Positions 1 through 13,339 of a DNA stretch of 64,000 nucleotides are shown here, piece after piece (position 1 is the first letter of the stretch; every line of letters begins with the position of its first letter). The translations under genes and the position numbers were made by a program. The stretch lies in assembly GCA_003344405.1 (NCBI GenBank), contig NOWV01000005.1:62001-126000 (forward strand). Reading direction: 5' to 3'. Below the pieces are notes generated by a model. It was not told where the DNA came from and ran no database searches. It worked only from the letters and a program-made list of their open reading frames with translations. This stretch comes from Trichoplax sp. H2. Its lineage: Eukaryota > Placozoa > Uniplacotomia > Trichoplacea.

Positions 1-1745
1 GATGTGTAAGTATCACAGTTTTACTTGCACTAGTTACAGTATTAGCTTGGTAAAAATGGGCCCGCACAGTAGAGACCTTTCACAAAACGTTTTCAAAAAT
101 TTACGTACTACCGTATATCGAATGCAACAGGTGCAGACGTGCAGTTAATGTTACCATTTCGTTTTACAACATAAGAGGTCGTAAGTAACCTTAACATGCC
201 GCAGTAATTCTGGTTAGCCTCAATGTACTTATTAGAAAAATTTCTATTTTGATTTATTGTGAATTTATTAAAAAATATATTCAATGCTGGAATAGCCAAG
301 GATGGGTTGTCAATTTTTAAAAGCTTATCGTTGTAAATATCATTATAAAGAGATCATATTAAGGCCCAGATTCAATTTTCATTCATCTACTCATAGATTT
401 TATATTATGCTGCCTAGATATTTGCAATTAATTAATTAATTGATAACATATCATGCCCACATGCGAATGATAAAATATTTAGTTTTATGATTCTTAATTT
501 AAGATGAGAAAAATTTAGTTTTGTTATGCGGATCATTTATTAGTGCTAATAAATTCCAAAGCTAAAGTAATTTTCGTATTTCTCATTTACCGATAGGCTA
601 ATAAAGGGTATTACCGTATTGTAGGTTCTAACATTGGTCTACAATGTACATAGTGTATGATTCATCATTTCTTACTACATAATATTGACTAAAATTAATG
701 CTAAAAGTGATTTAAAGCACTAAAGTTACAGGCAAAAGTCTAAGTTCGGATTTTTGAAATTATTGTCGTAAACGAATAACTTCAAAAAGTTTTACAATAT
801 CAGTATGCTGTACTTATAAATAGTTACCTTAAATGTAAGACAATTTATTGGTATTGCATTTTAGATTTCTTTCCCATTTAAGTTGTTAGACCAAGTTTGA
901 ATATATAGTTATAATAATTTTTATGTTATACGAACATTATAATTTATGATTCTTTCATGTTTAAATGTATAACTACAAGAAATACAAAAAAGCTACCACG
1001 AGTACATCATTTTATTTATTTATTGTACAGTACTTGTACAGTATTTTAAATTCAAGAAATATGCTTTAGACATTATATTTGTTAAGACAATTTCTTGAAA
1101 TTTTTTATTCAAAAACTCATAAGATACGTTCGCTACCTGTTCAAATGTTGTTACTATACTGTATACCTTAAGAGTAAATAATGCCTCTTTAACAGTTGTG
1201 TACAGTGAACACCAACGTATTGGTGTAAAGTCAATAATTACAATATATCTTATAGAATAGATTAATGATAGCTAAGATTAAACCAGAAAAAGAGTTGTAA
1301 TTCCAGTTATTGATCCTGTTACAGCCACGCTGTCAATGTGTTAAAACAGTAATAAGAGTTTTGATATCAAGGTTCGGTAATTTGTATTCTTAAATACTCA
1401 ATCGACGGTAGGTTTATTCTTGATGAAATTTATACTTTCGTCTGCTGAGTAAAGTTGATTTACCAAATATTTTAAAATTGTACTTAAATAAAACACGGTA
1501 AAAATCATGTAGCTTTGCTAATATCAGATAAATACTAATTAAATGATATCCAAAATCTTAAATGTTGTCTAAAATTATTCTAATCGTGTGGATTGAATTA
1601 CGAAAATATTTTCTCCCAAGTAATTTTAACATTCGATAAACAATATTTAGCAGAGCGTAACTTACAACGGTTATACATAAAATCGAAATACCCGGGTTTG
1701 CAATCCCTCATTATACATAACTAATATAAAACGAATCAAATTGAG
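1..1745. other. Left-edge non-coding stretch
   Basis: No coding region is supported here. The sequence is AT-rich with only short open frames on either strand and no recognisable protein similarity. The right end is the 3' flank of the minus-strand EXT2 gene. A GTAAGT near position 6 could be a splice donor of a gene lying to the left, but nothing in the window confirms it. Confidence 0.6.
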
Positions 1746-4700
1746 CTAAACGGCTCCAACTGAAGGAAATTTCTGAAATGAAGAAGAAATATTATCTCCC
1801 ATCAAGACTGGATCAATTCGAAATGATGATCGCACTAATGGGTTACGTTTGTATATCCTTTTAAATACGTTTAAGCATTTTGTTCGATTCTCGAGGTACT
1901 GTAGATGAGTTAATAATGGCTTCCTATTTTTTACACATTCCGAGCATTGGAAACGTTTTCTCGGTGTTACCTAAGTTGAAATTAAGAATTACGAATCTAA
2001 GTCAATATAAAACTAGACTTACAGTAAGTTTTAGCAATACTACAATAAATATTAAAAAAATTAGTTTACATCATTTGATACCTTGATCGGTGGTTTACCA
2101 GTGTAGTTAGCAATTAAAAAATTCATGGCGATATCATCACAATTGAAGTTAGAGTTTACCCAATCTTTTATATCTTGCGGCATATTGTTTATGTATAAAT
2201 AATTATAGTAGCGATGATACATAGCCGCTTTAGTTAATATCATTGATAAATCATTAGTCCAATCGTTCGTATATAACCACTGATGCGCAGATTCATTCCA
2301 AAGCTGATTACATGCGGGAAATCCTACAATACGGTCTGGATATTCGAGCCAGGTTTGGTAGGCAAACTCTATCTCATCTGGTGTTAACATATTCATATCA
2401 TCATCCATTGCAAAGACGGCATCAGTTTTTAACGTTTTGAATGGTATAAATCTGTAGGATAGGAGTAATTATTTACATTTTTCATAAGCAAGCATATAGA
2501 AGCCACCACCTTAACTATAGTATAGAATCTAACAATGTACAAAAACCTGAAATTTAAGAATGAATACTCTACAGATGTTGTACCTGTTGCTTAATTTATT
2601 ATTTTTCATCATCATAACCACTACAGGTTTCTTAGTATTGGCTTCTTCCATTAAGTAACTAGCCGATGGAGCTGCCATTTCTTGTTTATTCCATATAATT
2701 AATATTTCTTTCAAGCTTGCGACGTTCTCTAAGATTGTTAGTATCCGTTTTAAATTATTAAACCTATTATAAGTGAGAATAATTACAGTGAAGCCCATCT
2801 CTTTGCGCCCAATCACAGGATAAAATATCGGCGGATTATGGTAAACCTGCAATATCAATGCACAATAATATGATATTAATTATGGTATCGAATAGTAGGG
2901 GGAATGAAATATATCTTTTAATATTAAATCACGTATATGCCCGTATATACCATAAAAACTTATACTATAAAGTAAATTATTTAATAACATAGTAGTTCTT
3001 TATAAATACTTACAGCTGGAAGTTGCCTACTTAAATAAGGTTCGTTCCACTCAGAGTATGATCGTGCCGTGTTATAAAAAATTCGATCATTAATAATTTG
3101 TAAAGTTGTAAGCGTAATTAGTTCTAAGGATTTAAAATAGGATTGCCAGAAAAACATCCCCTACGTTAGGTAAAAATTAATATCATATCATTACTTTTTT
3201 AATTCAATTCAATTTAGTAATTTACATATTGTTCTTATTACTGTACCAAGTTATTGATTTAGAAGTTTTACATACCTGTTTCCGAAGGTTATGTCTTGTT
3301 TTAGTACTTATTGACGATAATACTGCCGGTAGAGATAGTAGTTGATCTTCCCTAAATACCAGAGCAGCTCTCTTCCAGTCCAACACTTCTGAAAATGGTA
3401 GGATATATTCATCACTTAAAACAACTGGTATACAGCCGAATTTTAATGCATCCAAGAAGTTGCTTTGAATGAGACGATATCCTCTCAACATTAAGCAAAA
3501 AGTAGAATCCTAAAGATGGAATATTCGAAAATATTAGGCAAGCCAATTATATAAAATTCTGTATGTAAATACCAGCATGTGCGTAGAAATATTAGATAAT
3601 AGAGTATTTTTATTTTAATTTAAAGTTTAACAATTAAAGTGATATTGAGGCATCAAATTACAATATAAGTTATTATGAATCAAGAGCTTAATGATTCATC
3701 AATAATCCAATTTAATTCAACTTAAAACAATTTTATCATACGCGTACAGTAGAATTTCCCCAAAAAGTAGCACATTTCTGTTACCTGAAGAATAGTTGGA
3801 TATGAAATGGATTGCTTATGGCTGCATCGTTGATAGTATGCTTTATGACTACTATTGACAGAACATCGTTGTAAGATTAATATACGATTATCATTAGCTA
3901 ATTTCATTAGTCTGTCGTCAAATTTTCTATCATAGTGTAATTGTGATGATAGTAATAACCATGGGCGATGATGATGGTTGATATTATTATGATAGTTTTC
4001 ATCTTGTGATCTTTGATGATAATCATCATCCTGATGTAAGCTATAGATTGGAATGCTTATATCAAAGCCATATCTAAAAAAAGAATTGGAAAACAAAAAA
4101 ATTTTAATATTTAATAACTACTTTAATGACATGGTCGTAGAAGAAGACAATGCAATGGCATATTATATATTTACGTCTGTTATTCTATCGTAAGCAATAA
4201 TTGATTGATTCAAGTTAAAATAAAGATTGAAAAAAAGAACGGAGAAGGTGAAAAATATTCATTATTAACTCTTGGCTGATACCTGTATGACAAAGACGAG
4301 AATCCACCGCCAGCTAGCATCGCTCGACCTCGTCGGGCATCAAGCGATGTATTGAAATGAGGCCACTGTCCAGGCAACATATTAAATAATAAGTGATTTT
4401 TACCTTGATTCCAATAGGGTAAGTTAGTTAAGGTTAAACCTGCACCTTGAAGGTTAACATGACGTTGATTTAAGACATCATATGATGGTATTAGAAGGCA
4501 AGCAGTTTTGGGGTTATCGACGTAAAATGGGCTGTCGATAATCGCTTGTAGCATGCGTCGATATTCTCTAGTGATAGTGTTGACTGGATCACTGATACCA
4601 TAAAGATCAGGTAATAGATAACGTGGATAAACATAGACTGTTAATCGGCGATGATCATCTAAACCACAACGATTTAGATCGAAGCACGTATGCATACGAC

Positions 4701-4935
4701 ATTGTTGAACTGTTTTGGTCGATGAACCAACTAATAATTGTAAGATGATAGCATTATCCATAGGTAATATATTTTTGTCATCATGTTCGATTTTATGAGT
4801 ACTTGGCGATAAGAAATAATATGCATAGAGTATGGAAGTTAACAAGCTACCTATACCGATAATGATGATAAAAATTCGATATAGACGTTGGATATTCCAC
4901 CATGCGATCCATTTGCTTATCACATTAGCCATCAT
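1746..4935 (-). CDS. EXT2: Exostosin-2, heparan sulfate co-polymerase subunit (EXT2), 7 coding exons
   Basis: Exostosin-2 works in a Golgi complex with EXT1 to polymerise the heparan sulfate chain. Coding exons on the minus strand, 5' to 3': 4283-4935, 3785-4073, 3276-3509, 3014-3160, 2584-2846, 2082-2451, 1746-1970. They join in phase to give 726 aa; the human protein has 718 aa. A single hydrophobic segment at about residues 18-44 fits a type II Golgi anchor. Next come CRMHTCFD and HLLFNMLPG of the exostosin GT47 domain, [12 protein letters not shown], then a GT64 domain with a DDD motif at residues 545-547 and the Cys pair FQCSEC near the end. The last exon finishes KFPSVGAV, like the EXT2 tail. 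EXT2 is preferred over EXT1 because [21 protein letters not shown] and the tail fit EXT2. A His/Asp-rich insert lies in exon 2. The ATGATG start was chosen as the first in-frame ATG before the membrane segment. Confidence 0.95.
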
Positions 4936-5847
4936 TTTTGTCTACATGGGTATTTGCTTATGAACATATCGATGAATGAATGAATGATTCTTTATTTTTC
5001 TTCGTATTTAATTGCAAATGACTAGGCTAAATTAATTGGTTGATTTTAACTGACATGATGAATAAAATAGGAGATTTTCCTGTATAAGAAATGGAAAAGA
5101 TTTTTAATGAATGAATTAATTAATAGTACTATTATTAAATAATGATTTCCATACGTTCGATTAACAACTATTATCAGCCATGGTTTTTGTTGTAAATTGA
5201 TATCATCTTGTGGTTGGATATCGATTTTATGATGATGATGATAACTACATTAACTTTGCATGATGACTTCTTTACCTTTTACTGTATGCTAGCGTTTATA
5301 ACGTATAATATCGATGGAAGAAGATCAACTTGATCTCAACGCAGAGCTGTACTGAAGACAAATGACTCACTTGATGATGATGATAGAATCAACACTTTGA
5401 ATTTGAAGTACTTGCTTGGGCAATGGGAAGGTATGGTTGGGCTTCTTTAGCTATGATTATTGGATCAGCATCTATATCTATATTGCTATCTATCATGTAG
5501 TCATTATTTTGGCGGCAATGATTGAACCGGGCTAAACTCGAAAGGGCAGCTAATAAGTGTACAAACAATAGCTCGTATTACTTAGTACAGTATGATAAAC
5601 ATTTCAGTCCAGAGATTGTAATCGATCCCTATGCAACGACTAGCCAAGCATGTTAGGGTTCAATCATCGCATACCACTACTCGTAAGTGATCAAAAAGTC
5701 AAAATCAATCCAATACGGGATGGTTAACTTACAGTAGTGTAACAATCAACTTACTTCGCTAGTCCTAGAGCAATTTTCCAGCGCTAATGCCCTCGCCGGT
5801 AGCAAGAAAGAGTCACGTAGAGGCCGCTAGACTAGTCGCCATTTGCC
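4936..5847. other. EXT2 upstream region, no gene seen
   Basis: This is the 5' flank of EXT2, with low-complexity GATGAT and TGAATGAA runs. An isolated CAGTAC-type motif (TTAGTACAGTATG) occurs near 5583. No open frame here resembles a protein. It forms the left part of the divergent region shared with the leucine-rich-repeat gene at 7413. Confidence 0.5.
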
Positions 5848-6806
5848 AATAGCTTCTTGAAGGGCTTACTTGGGGGTATACTGTACAGTACTGTTTTTAA
5901 AAGAGCCACCAAACGGGGCCTGTCATGCGTAGTAGACGAGATGAGACCGGTTCACGGTGTGGCGTGTGCAGATATAAGTGTCATGCCTCTCTCTTTTAAT
6001 AGTAGATAGAACGATACCTTTAGTATGAAGAAGGAAACGAGAGGGGATGACAGCTTGGTGAAGTCCAGTTGAAACGACTAACACCACAGAAATTCTTAGC
6101 TCGAATCCCGGCCTTGAGCAGGGTTTGGGGTTGATTTTGCATATCCCCAAGTCTTATATTAATTAATTATAATATTAGGCAATTTAGAAAAATAGCTTCT
6201 TGAAGGGCTTACTTGGGGGTATACTTGTGTTTAAAAGAGCCACCAAACGGGGCCTGTCATGCGTAGTAGACGAGATGAGACCGGTTCACGGTGTGGCGTG
6301 TGCAGATATGAGTGTCATGCCTCTCGCTTTTAATAGTAGATAGAAAGATAGCTTTAGTATGAAGAAGGAAACGAGAGAGGATGACAGCTTGGTGAAGTCC
6401 AGTTGAAACGACTAACACCACAGAAATTCTTAGCTCGAATCCCGGCCTTGAGCAGGGTTTGGGGTTGATTTTGCATATCCCCAAGTCTTGTATTAATTAA
6501 TTAATTATAATATTAGAGCCACCAAACGGAGCCTGTCATGCGTAGTAGACGAGATGAGACCGGTTCACGGTGTAGCGTGTGCAGATATGAGTGTCATGCC
6601 TCTCGCTTTTAATAGTAGATAGAAAGATAGCTTTAGTATGAAGAAGGAAACGAGAGGGGATGACAGCTTGGTGAAGTCCAGTTGAAACGACTAACACCAC
6701 AGAAATTCTTAGCTCGAATCCCGGCCTTGAGCAGGGTTTGGGGTTGATTTTGCATATCCCCAAGTCTTATATTAATTAATTATAATATTAGGCCATTTAG
6801 AAAAAT
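5848..6806. repeat. Three tandem copies of a ~330 bp repeat, SINE-like
   Basis: Near-identical units lie at about 5848-6190, 6191-6515 and 6516-6806; the third lacks the first ~50 bp. Each contains the block from GAGCCACCAAACGG to TTGGGGTTGATTTTGCATA and ends in an AT-rich TTAATTAATTATAATATTAG tail. On the plus strand each has CTCGAATCCCGGCC, which resembles the T-arm/B-box of a tRNA gene, preceded about 45 nt earlier by AGCTTGGTGAAGTCC, which could be an A-box remnant. A 75-codon minus-strand frame is open in all three, but the copies are so alike in DNA that this is not evidence of coding. Whether this is a tRNA-derived SINE is an inference. Confidence 0.7.
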
Positions 6807-7412
6807 AACTTGATTATACAAATGGAGCATCTTCATACTGACATAGTAGCGAATAGAAGCGTTACCGAAGTCAACCATGGTGCATTCTACTCTAAGGCAT
6901 TTTTGTAATTCTATTTTAATACCTATTAGCAATAGGTACTAAAATAGAGAAAAAAATAGAATTCCAAAATGCCGGAGTGTACAGGGCGTCCGGAAAGTCT
7001 GGACAAATCTTATTTAGTTCTGTATGAAAGATGTGTCCAGACTTTATTTCCAAATTTTGCATGCAGTAAGATCATCTTCTGCAGATTTGAATATCGCAAA
7101 CAGCAATGTTCTAAGACGTTAAGAAGTCTATATACATATATAGATGTCATATAGATGTACTATACAGTATGGTACAAGTTCTATCGATCTATTAGACTGT
7201 ACCGGTACCTTGAGAAAATTGCCAAGTTTCCCTCTACAGTGTACAGTTCAATGTACTGTAAAGCTGGAAAGTACTGTACACTCTACAACTCCAGTACCAG
7301 ATTGGGCCGTTCCCAGTCGTACCGGAATGCTCACTCCTGAGTCCTCTTGCTTGCCTAGCTTGTAATGGCGCCTTGATGCTCTTCCACGTCTACTTTCATT
7401 GCAGAATTGAAA
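6807..7412. promoter_or_regulatory. Region upstream of LRR gene with CAGTAC/GTACTG cluster
   Basis: The stretch 7160-7290 is rich in the short palindromic words GTACAGT, GTACTGTA and GTACCGGTACC just before the leucine-rich-repeat gene. The same kind of cluster lies upstream of several other genes in the window. The rest of the segment shows no gene. A regulatory role is inferred from position only. Confidence 0.4.
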
Positions 7413-8684
7413 ATGGCTTCTAGCTATCGTAGTAATTTTCAAACGAATCAGCCACCCTACAAATTAATCCATCTTTGTGCTGATATTGTGGTCAAATATG
7501 CTAGTATTACCAAGATCGCTCTCAATGTATTGCCAGCTGAATTATTTCCAGCGTTATTAGATGCATCGCTGCGAGAATTACGAGTCTTGCCGTTATCCAT
7601 GTTGATCTCCCATTGGCCCTTAGCCCAATTAACTTATAACAAATATAATGTATATCCTACCATTCAGCATTTACCACTGGTTTATGGCATTTTATCCCAT
7701 TTAATTGCTGCTAATATCGATAATTTTACTAGAAAAAATTCCAAATTAAAAGTCATCGATTTGCGTGGTATCACCATTGATCCTAATGGAATGTTGACAT
7801 TTGTAAAAGCAATCATGCAAACAAATCAACATCCATGTCATCATCATTTAACGCTATCATTTGATGACGACCAACTTCGACGAAAATATACTCAAACTGA
7901 TCATGCATTAACCAATGAAGATCAAGTACATCCAAAACCATCTACCAAGCGATTAAAATTGGCCCATCAATTACAATTCTTTCTCGAATGCCATGTTGAT
8001 ACTAATAACTATCACGAAATTGGTCAGTTACTACGAATGGAAAATGCTCGCATCGATGTTCATATAACATCGCTTCGATGCCAAGAAATTGGCTGTAAAA
8101 AGATCCTATCGTTATTGCGATTACTCAAACCCGATGAGATAACAATGCTAAATTTAGACTTTAATGATCTTGGTGGTAAGTACTTTCCATCTCTGACCAA
8201 TCAGTTGCAACATTGTCTGCGCTTAACAACACTCAATGTAGCCTACAATAATTTAACTCGTATTCAAATTACTCTACTATCAAAATCCTTGCTGTATCTA
8301 AAATCGTTAAAACACCTCAACTTAAGTGGTAATCGTTTAAATTCACTACTACGTCAACTATTAGCTAATCTTACACACTCGGTGGAAATATTAAAACTCA
8401 ATTATTGTTGTTTAACCAATCGAGATTTATTCGATCTAGCGGAATCGCAACAACATTGTCAACACTTGAGCGAGTTGCATCTAGAAAGTAATAATTTAGC
8501 ACAAAAATTAGAGTCTGTAAAATGTCTATTGAACCGCACAATCAATCTAAAAACAGTTAAACTAAGCGATAATGGTATTGATCAAGGAATTTTTATATCT
8601 CTTTGTCATACTGCTCCTTCCATACAACATGTTCTGTGTAAATGGAATGAAGAAGATACGCAACAGGATCATGCTCTTCCTTAA
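7413..8684 (+). CDS. Intronless leucine-rich-repeat protein, LRRC14/PRAME-like
   Basis: A single exon encodes 423 aa starting at ATGGCTTCT. The N-terminal part (about residues 35-75) has VLPAELFPALLDAS and an HWPL motif, which recalls the LPxxLFPxLF...WPF opening of the PRAME/LRRC14 family. The C-terminal half is a run of leucine-rich repeats with cores such as LNLDFNDL, LNVAYNNL, LNLSGNRL, LHLESNNL and VKLSDNGI. LRRC14-type proteins are cytosolic or nuclear; some act as substrate receptors of cullin-2 ubiquitin ligases, but that role is not shown here. There is no signal peptide or membrane segment. The frame opens two TTG-started codons earlier, but the first ATG is preferred. It is head-to-head with EXT2 and lacks introns, unlike most neighbours, so it could be an old retrocopy. 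The family call is moderate. Confidence 0.65.
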   Translation: MASSYRSNFQTNQPPYKLIHLCADIVVKYASITKIALNVLPAELFPALLDASLRELRVLPLSMLISHWPLAQLTYNKYNVYPTIQHLPLVYGILSHLIAANIDNFTRKNSKLKVIDLRGITIDPNGMLTFVKAIMQTNQHPCHHHLTLSFDDDQLRRKYTQTDHALTNEDQVHPKPSTKRLKLAHQLQFFLECHVDTNNYHEIGQLLRMENARIDVHITSLRCQEIGCKKILSLLRLLKPDEITMLNLDFNDLGGKYFPSLTNQLQHCLRLTTLNVAYNNLTRIQITLLSKSLLYLKSLKHLNLSGNRLNSLLRQLLANLTHSVEILKLNYCCLTNRDLFDLAESQQHCQHLSELHLESNNLAQKLESVKCLLNRTINLKTVKLSDNGIDQGIFISLCHTAPSIQHVLCKWNEEDTQQDHALP

Positions 8685-10938
8685 AGATTATTGGATTTGT
8701 GATAATTGAATGCAATAGGCTGGGATATAAATTAAATTTAATTCATCAGTGCTGTACTTCAAGATTGAATCCAAGATTGATTAATGTTTAACCTTATACG
8801 CATATAACGATTGCAATTCATCGTTATTGATTGATCCTGTTAACGCTTACGGTATAATACAGTTCTATTATTACTGTATACATACTTTCTATCTATATTG
8901 AAGAATTAACGTAGTATATGCTACTTGAAGGTTCACTTTCATGTTAGACCCGAATTTATCTTTTATACGTGTACAAGATGTATCCTACATGACCACATCT
9001 AAAATTTGTTACAAAACAACGTAAACAACGTAGACACACATGTTAATAGGGTTTTAAATAGCTCGTTTACAATAAGCACTGATCTATACCGTCCAAAAAA
9101 TTTGTTATGGGTTACTGTAATCGTGGTCTGCATTTTGCCATTATCGGCATTAGCAATTTAAAAAAAAATTGATTAACTTCAGTTATATAGCCCCTCAGCA
9201 TTTAATGCATCTCTACTATTATATACAATTTGACTTTATAGATAGAATTTATTTAAAGAATAGAGATATCGCCCGTTGTCGTAAAGGGGTACGAAATATC
9301 AAAACCTGCACTTTTTAAAGTTTTACAAATGTTATTTATGTTTTGTAATTGTTGGATTTTGGTAAGCTTGATTATGCTTCATAGAACAGGTTATATTAAG
9401 CTAATGTTATGTATTGTTTTATAATTTAATCAGAGTTTTTATTTACCTTACAAGAATAATCGTTCATCATTGCACTATACTAAGACTGTCTCCTATCGTT
9501 TTTTCACCTTGTGAAAATGAAAAGTTATTAAAGTAAAAGAAAAATAAACGTTATTTTTGATAGAAATCACAACCTAAATCGACGATGCAAATTAATACGA
9601 AATACTAACTGATTTAATATCGAGTTCTACAGCGATAAAGAAAATAAAAGCAAATTTGAAACAACTGTAGTTTTCTTCAAATACACTGTTAATTATATGA
9701 TAGTATGGCATTCTCTTTTCAATGCAATTTTCATCGTTTTATAATAAGTACGTAAGTGTATTGGGTAAGTACCGAAGTAGGTTATGGATTGATAGTAAAA
9801 TCTCTGGTTGTTTCATATATTATTGGAAAAACAAGAGTATATAGGGACTCTAAGCTACATTGATGATCCGGAAAATCTGAAGATGTTGCCTTTATCCTTT
9901 TCCAAACTCATCACACTTTCTTAGAACTAGTATTGTACTGTACGATCCATACTATTATTTATTTATAATGCCAAGTATCCAAACCCTTAATACGCAATTA
10001 TACATGTAATCACTTTCGTAGAACGTAATGATTTTATATCAGCTATAGCTTATAACATTAAGTTATCACGTCAATACGTTAAAACGGGTTCCCAAAAACC
10101 TTTATATTATCAAAATTGATTAAATATCTGCAATTCATACAACTAATACGATATGATCACTACTTAAATATTCACAAATTTACATTCCTTTAGTGCTTTA
10201 TACATAGTCAATGCTATAATACGATATGGCGAGACAAAATTAATACAAATATTTCGTCAATTTATCGGAATTGATATGATACTGGGATACAGTAAGTATA
10301 AGCACAAGCACAAATATGCCCTTATGCAAATATTCAATAAAGTCTATAGTGTAGTATATCGATTTACTGTACTTCTTTTTACGCGTATATCCCTGTATCC
10401 GCTACAAATTCTGAAGTTATGAATTGCAATATACGGATATGCATTTGAATTTTACACCGTAGTTGATGATATTTAATCAGAAGAGTATGAATGAGGCTAT
10501 GCTGCGGTATTAATATTACATTAGAGTAGTAAAATATTAACAATTAACTGCCCTTCATTTAAACAATTCATTAAATCGCAGACTCTTAAATTCAGGCCAT
10601 TTGAAACGTAAATGTTACTACTATTTTGGAATAGTATACTGATATTGTAATTAGTTAAAAAATATGATTAACATTGTCACTGGCATATATCCATGGACCT
10701 TGTATTTTTACTGTATGCGTATAATAATGGAAATAGAACTATACATATATTATAAAGAGTGTCTCAGGCAATAAATCCTGAGTATATATATATAAGCGTG
10801 AAGTTTATCGAAAAAGCAATTTGAAATTTAAAATAAATTTCAGCATTTTCCAATAATTATATACGATTTAATCAAATCAATTTTTTCACGCTCTGTATCT
10901 GAGCCATACAAATAGTATCGGATCTTGAGTATAAACAT
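8685..10938. other. Convergent intergenic region
   Basis: This lies between the 3' ends of the LRR gene and CCDC113. It is AT-rich with no supported gene on either strand. One isolated GTACTGTAC occurs near 9938. It presumably holds both 3' UTRs. Confidence 0.55.
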
Positions 10939-13290
10939 CTACTTTCTTAACATTTCCAAATGTGGTTGTGTCCATTGATTTTGTAGATGATTTCCTGTTT
11001 GTATCTTTGTCCAAGTTTTCTTATTCGTTTTTAGTGCCATCTGATAGTAAAAATGCAAGAAGAAATGTTAGTACCCACATAAATATACTATGAAATGCAC
11101 TTAATAAAAATCTCAGTATTAACAAAATCACTATGTAATCAGATTTGTTAACTATTTAAAATTATTACCTCAGCTATTTCTACCTTCCTCTCCCAACTTT
11201 TTACCTGATAGGTTTAAAATAAAATAATAAATCAAACATTGAATGAACTCTATTTATCTCCCATCAACGACAATGGATTACTATTTTGTCTATCTCACAA
11301 ATAGTTATAAACAAGTGTGAAAATTACTACCAAATTACCGTTTTCTGCAAATCATATAAATTCGAACGTTCCGCAACATATTCCATGATCTAATTACCGG
11401 AATAGATAGATCCAAAAGTTATCGCTTCGTATTTAATAAAAAATTGATTGAACTACTCGATTGTCTATAAAATTCGTCAATAGTAGCTATATTACCTCAG
11501 GAACTTTATAATCTGCTAGTTGCTTTTTAAGATTCGTATTTACACTCTCTGCCATCTTTTTTTCATGGTGAACTTGATCATTTTCGACGGTAATTTTGCT
11601 TAATATCTCGTGGCGTTGACCTATTTCGGTTTTAAGTCGGTTGGATTCAAGTGTCAACGTGTGCAATTTTTTCTATCAATTTATAAGGAGAAAAGATTAA
11701 AATAATTTCATGTAAATGCTAGCGATAAGTAACATTGCCAGAGAAGTATTCAATAATATTTACTCTGTAAGAATTTAAAATTTGCAAAGTATTTGCGGCC
11801 ATTAATTTTAGTCTTAATAATTCTTGGTTACGCTCGTCAATTTTTTCCAAATATTGGTTATTCTCGATCTTTAATTGATTAAAGTCGACTTCATGCAAAA
11901 CTTCACCCATTTCTTCTTTCTACACGCAATGTAGTTTATGATGTTACTTATAGGCATAGTCCATAAAATGTTTTGATTGTTATAAAGGTTATCCTATATT
12001 ATATATTATAGATCAGAGCTTTATCAATAGTTCACACCTGCTTTAATTGTAAGTTCAATTTTCTTTTTTGTGCTCGTAAAGCTGCATTTTTTAGGCGAAG
12101 TTTCTCAACCAAGGTATCCTAAATTTGCGGTATTGATGATATTGTTCAATTTTAGTCGATATTTTAATATTATCCAACACTGTTATTTAAGTCAAGGACT
12201 TACCCTCTGCCTAATTTTTTCCTCAAAGTATCGTTGAACTTTTTCTGCCATGACTTTTTTCGTTCTATCATTTACTGCTCCTTGTACAATGTCACGATTA
12301 TATTCGTACATTGCTTTTTTAATTTCTGCTAAAGCAATATCAGCTTCTTCCATAACTGCTTTATGATTATCAACGACTTTTTCTGCATCTTCTTTAGACT
12401 TGTCGATTTCATCTCGGAGTTCTTCAATCTCTCGAGCAGCTATGTCACATTTTTGTTCAGCATTTAACTTGGAAAGTCTACATCCGTATAATTGAATGTG
12501 TTAATGTCATTGCGATAACGAGATCACACTGAGAATGGGAAAGGTGATTTTGTATTGTTAGAATTCAGTATCGCAAACCTGTCTGTTACGGAAGTTCCTC
12601 TCATTCTTGATCGTTTCTTATTCAAAGTATGGGCATCTAATTGTAGTTGTGGTAGGAGAGGAGCTAGCCAATGGACAAGGAAATAAGTTAGTCAATAGCC
12701 ACCATAGTAAGGTAAAAAAATATTTGTGGCCATTATGATCGAAATTCTGTGTATTCAAAGTTGGTGCAATAACGACAACAACTATAAGAAAATCATGTTC
12801 TCTATACTAGCGATCTTATCATTTATGAATTTACAAATTGATCTATACGTTCAATATTTACCAGCGATATGTTTTGATTGTGATAGATGAGGTTCAACAC
12901 GTTTCAGATATTTCTCAAACATTTTAGTTTCTGTAGCCAAAACCTCATTATTGCGACTAGTATAATAGATAAAAAGATAGATATTAAGCCCAAGAGAACA
13001 TTAATATCCTTTCCTATTTAGTAGCCTCTATTGAGCTGGTTCCACTTAACAAAATAATTCAAATATGATTCAATCCTTGCAAGGCTATGAAAAGTTGAAC
13101 TATGATATATGATTTTGATTGTACTCCTTGTACACTCATGCAGTATCAAAATAGACAATACTTACAGGGTTTCGTCTACTAATTTCTTTAAATCTTCATC
13201 GCTAAGATCGTTTAAGAAATCTTCAGGATCATTGGAAGAGGTAGAAACAATATCAGTCGAACTGTCCTTTTCTGTTAAGACTGCAGCCAT
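10939..13290 (-). CDS. CCDC113: Coiled-coil domain-containing protein 113 (CCDC113/CFAP263), 10 coding exons
   Basis: CCDC113 is a coiled-coil protein of the ciliary axoneme and centriolar satellites that partners CCDC96 in motile cilia. Minus-strand coding exons, 5' to 3': 13166-13290, 12862-12956, 12579-12663, 12204-12477, 12038-12118, 11764-11919, 11496-11672, 11339-11389, 11169-11204, 10939-11040. They join in phase to 393 aa; the human protein has 377. The diagnostic block is EVLHEVDFNQLKIENNQYLE followed by KIDERNQELLRLKL (exon 6). Others are VEKLRLKNAALRAQKRK (exon 5), SWERKVEIAE (exon 9) and the basic stretch RSRMRG (exon 3). The acidic N-terminus MAAVLTEKDSS begins at the only suitable ATG. 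Exons 8 and 9 are just 51 and 36 nt. It is convergent with the LRR gene and divergent from SNRPD1. Confidence 0.93.
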
Positions 13291-13339
13291 TTTTCCAGTT
13301 TAGCTTTGAAGGCGAAATGGGTACTATGACAACCGGACA

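Noticed and set aside
1-20. Possible end of an upstream gene exon at the left edge
   Set aside because: Only a GTAAGT is visible; a few bases cannot identify a coding exon.
5923-6763. 75-codon minus-strand frame open in all three tandem repeats
   Set aside because: The copies are nearly identical DNA, so shared openness carries no weight; there is no known domain and no splice context.
5848-6806. Functional tRNA genes in the tandem repeats
   Set aside because: No acceptor stem or cloverleaf could be formed by eye around the B-box-like sequence.
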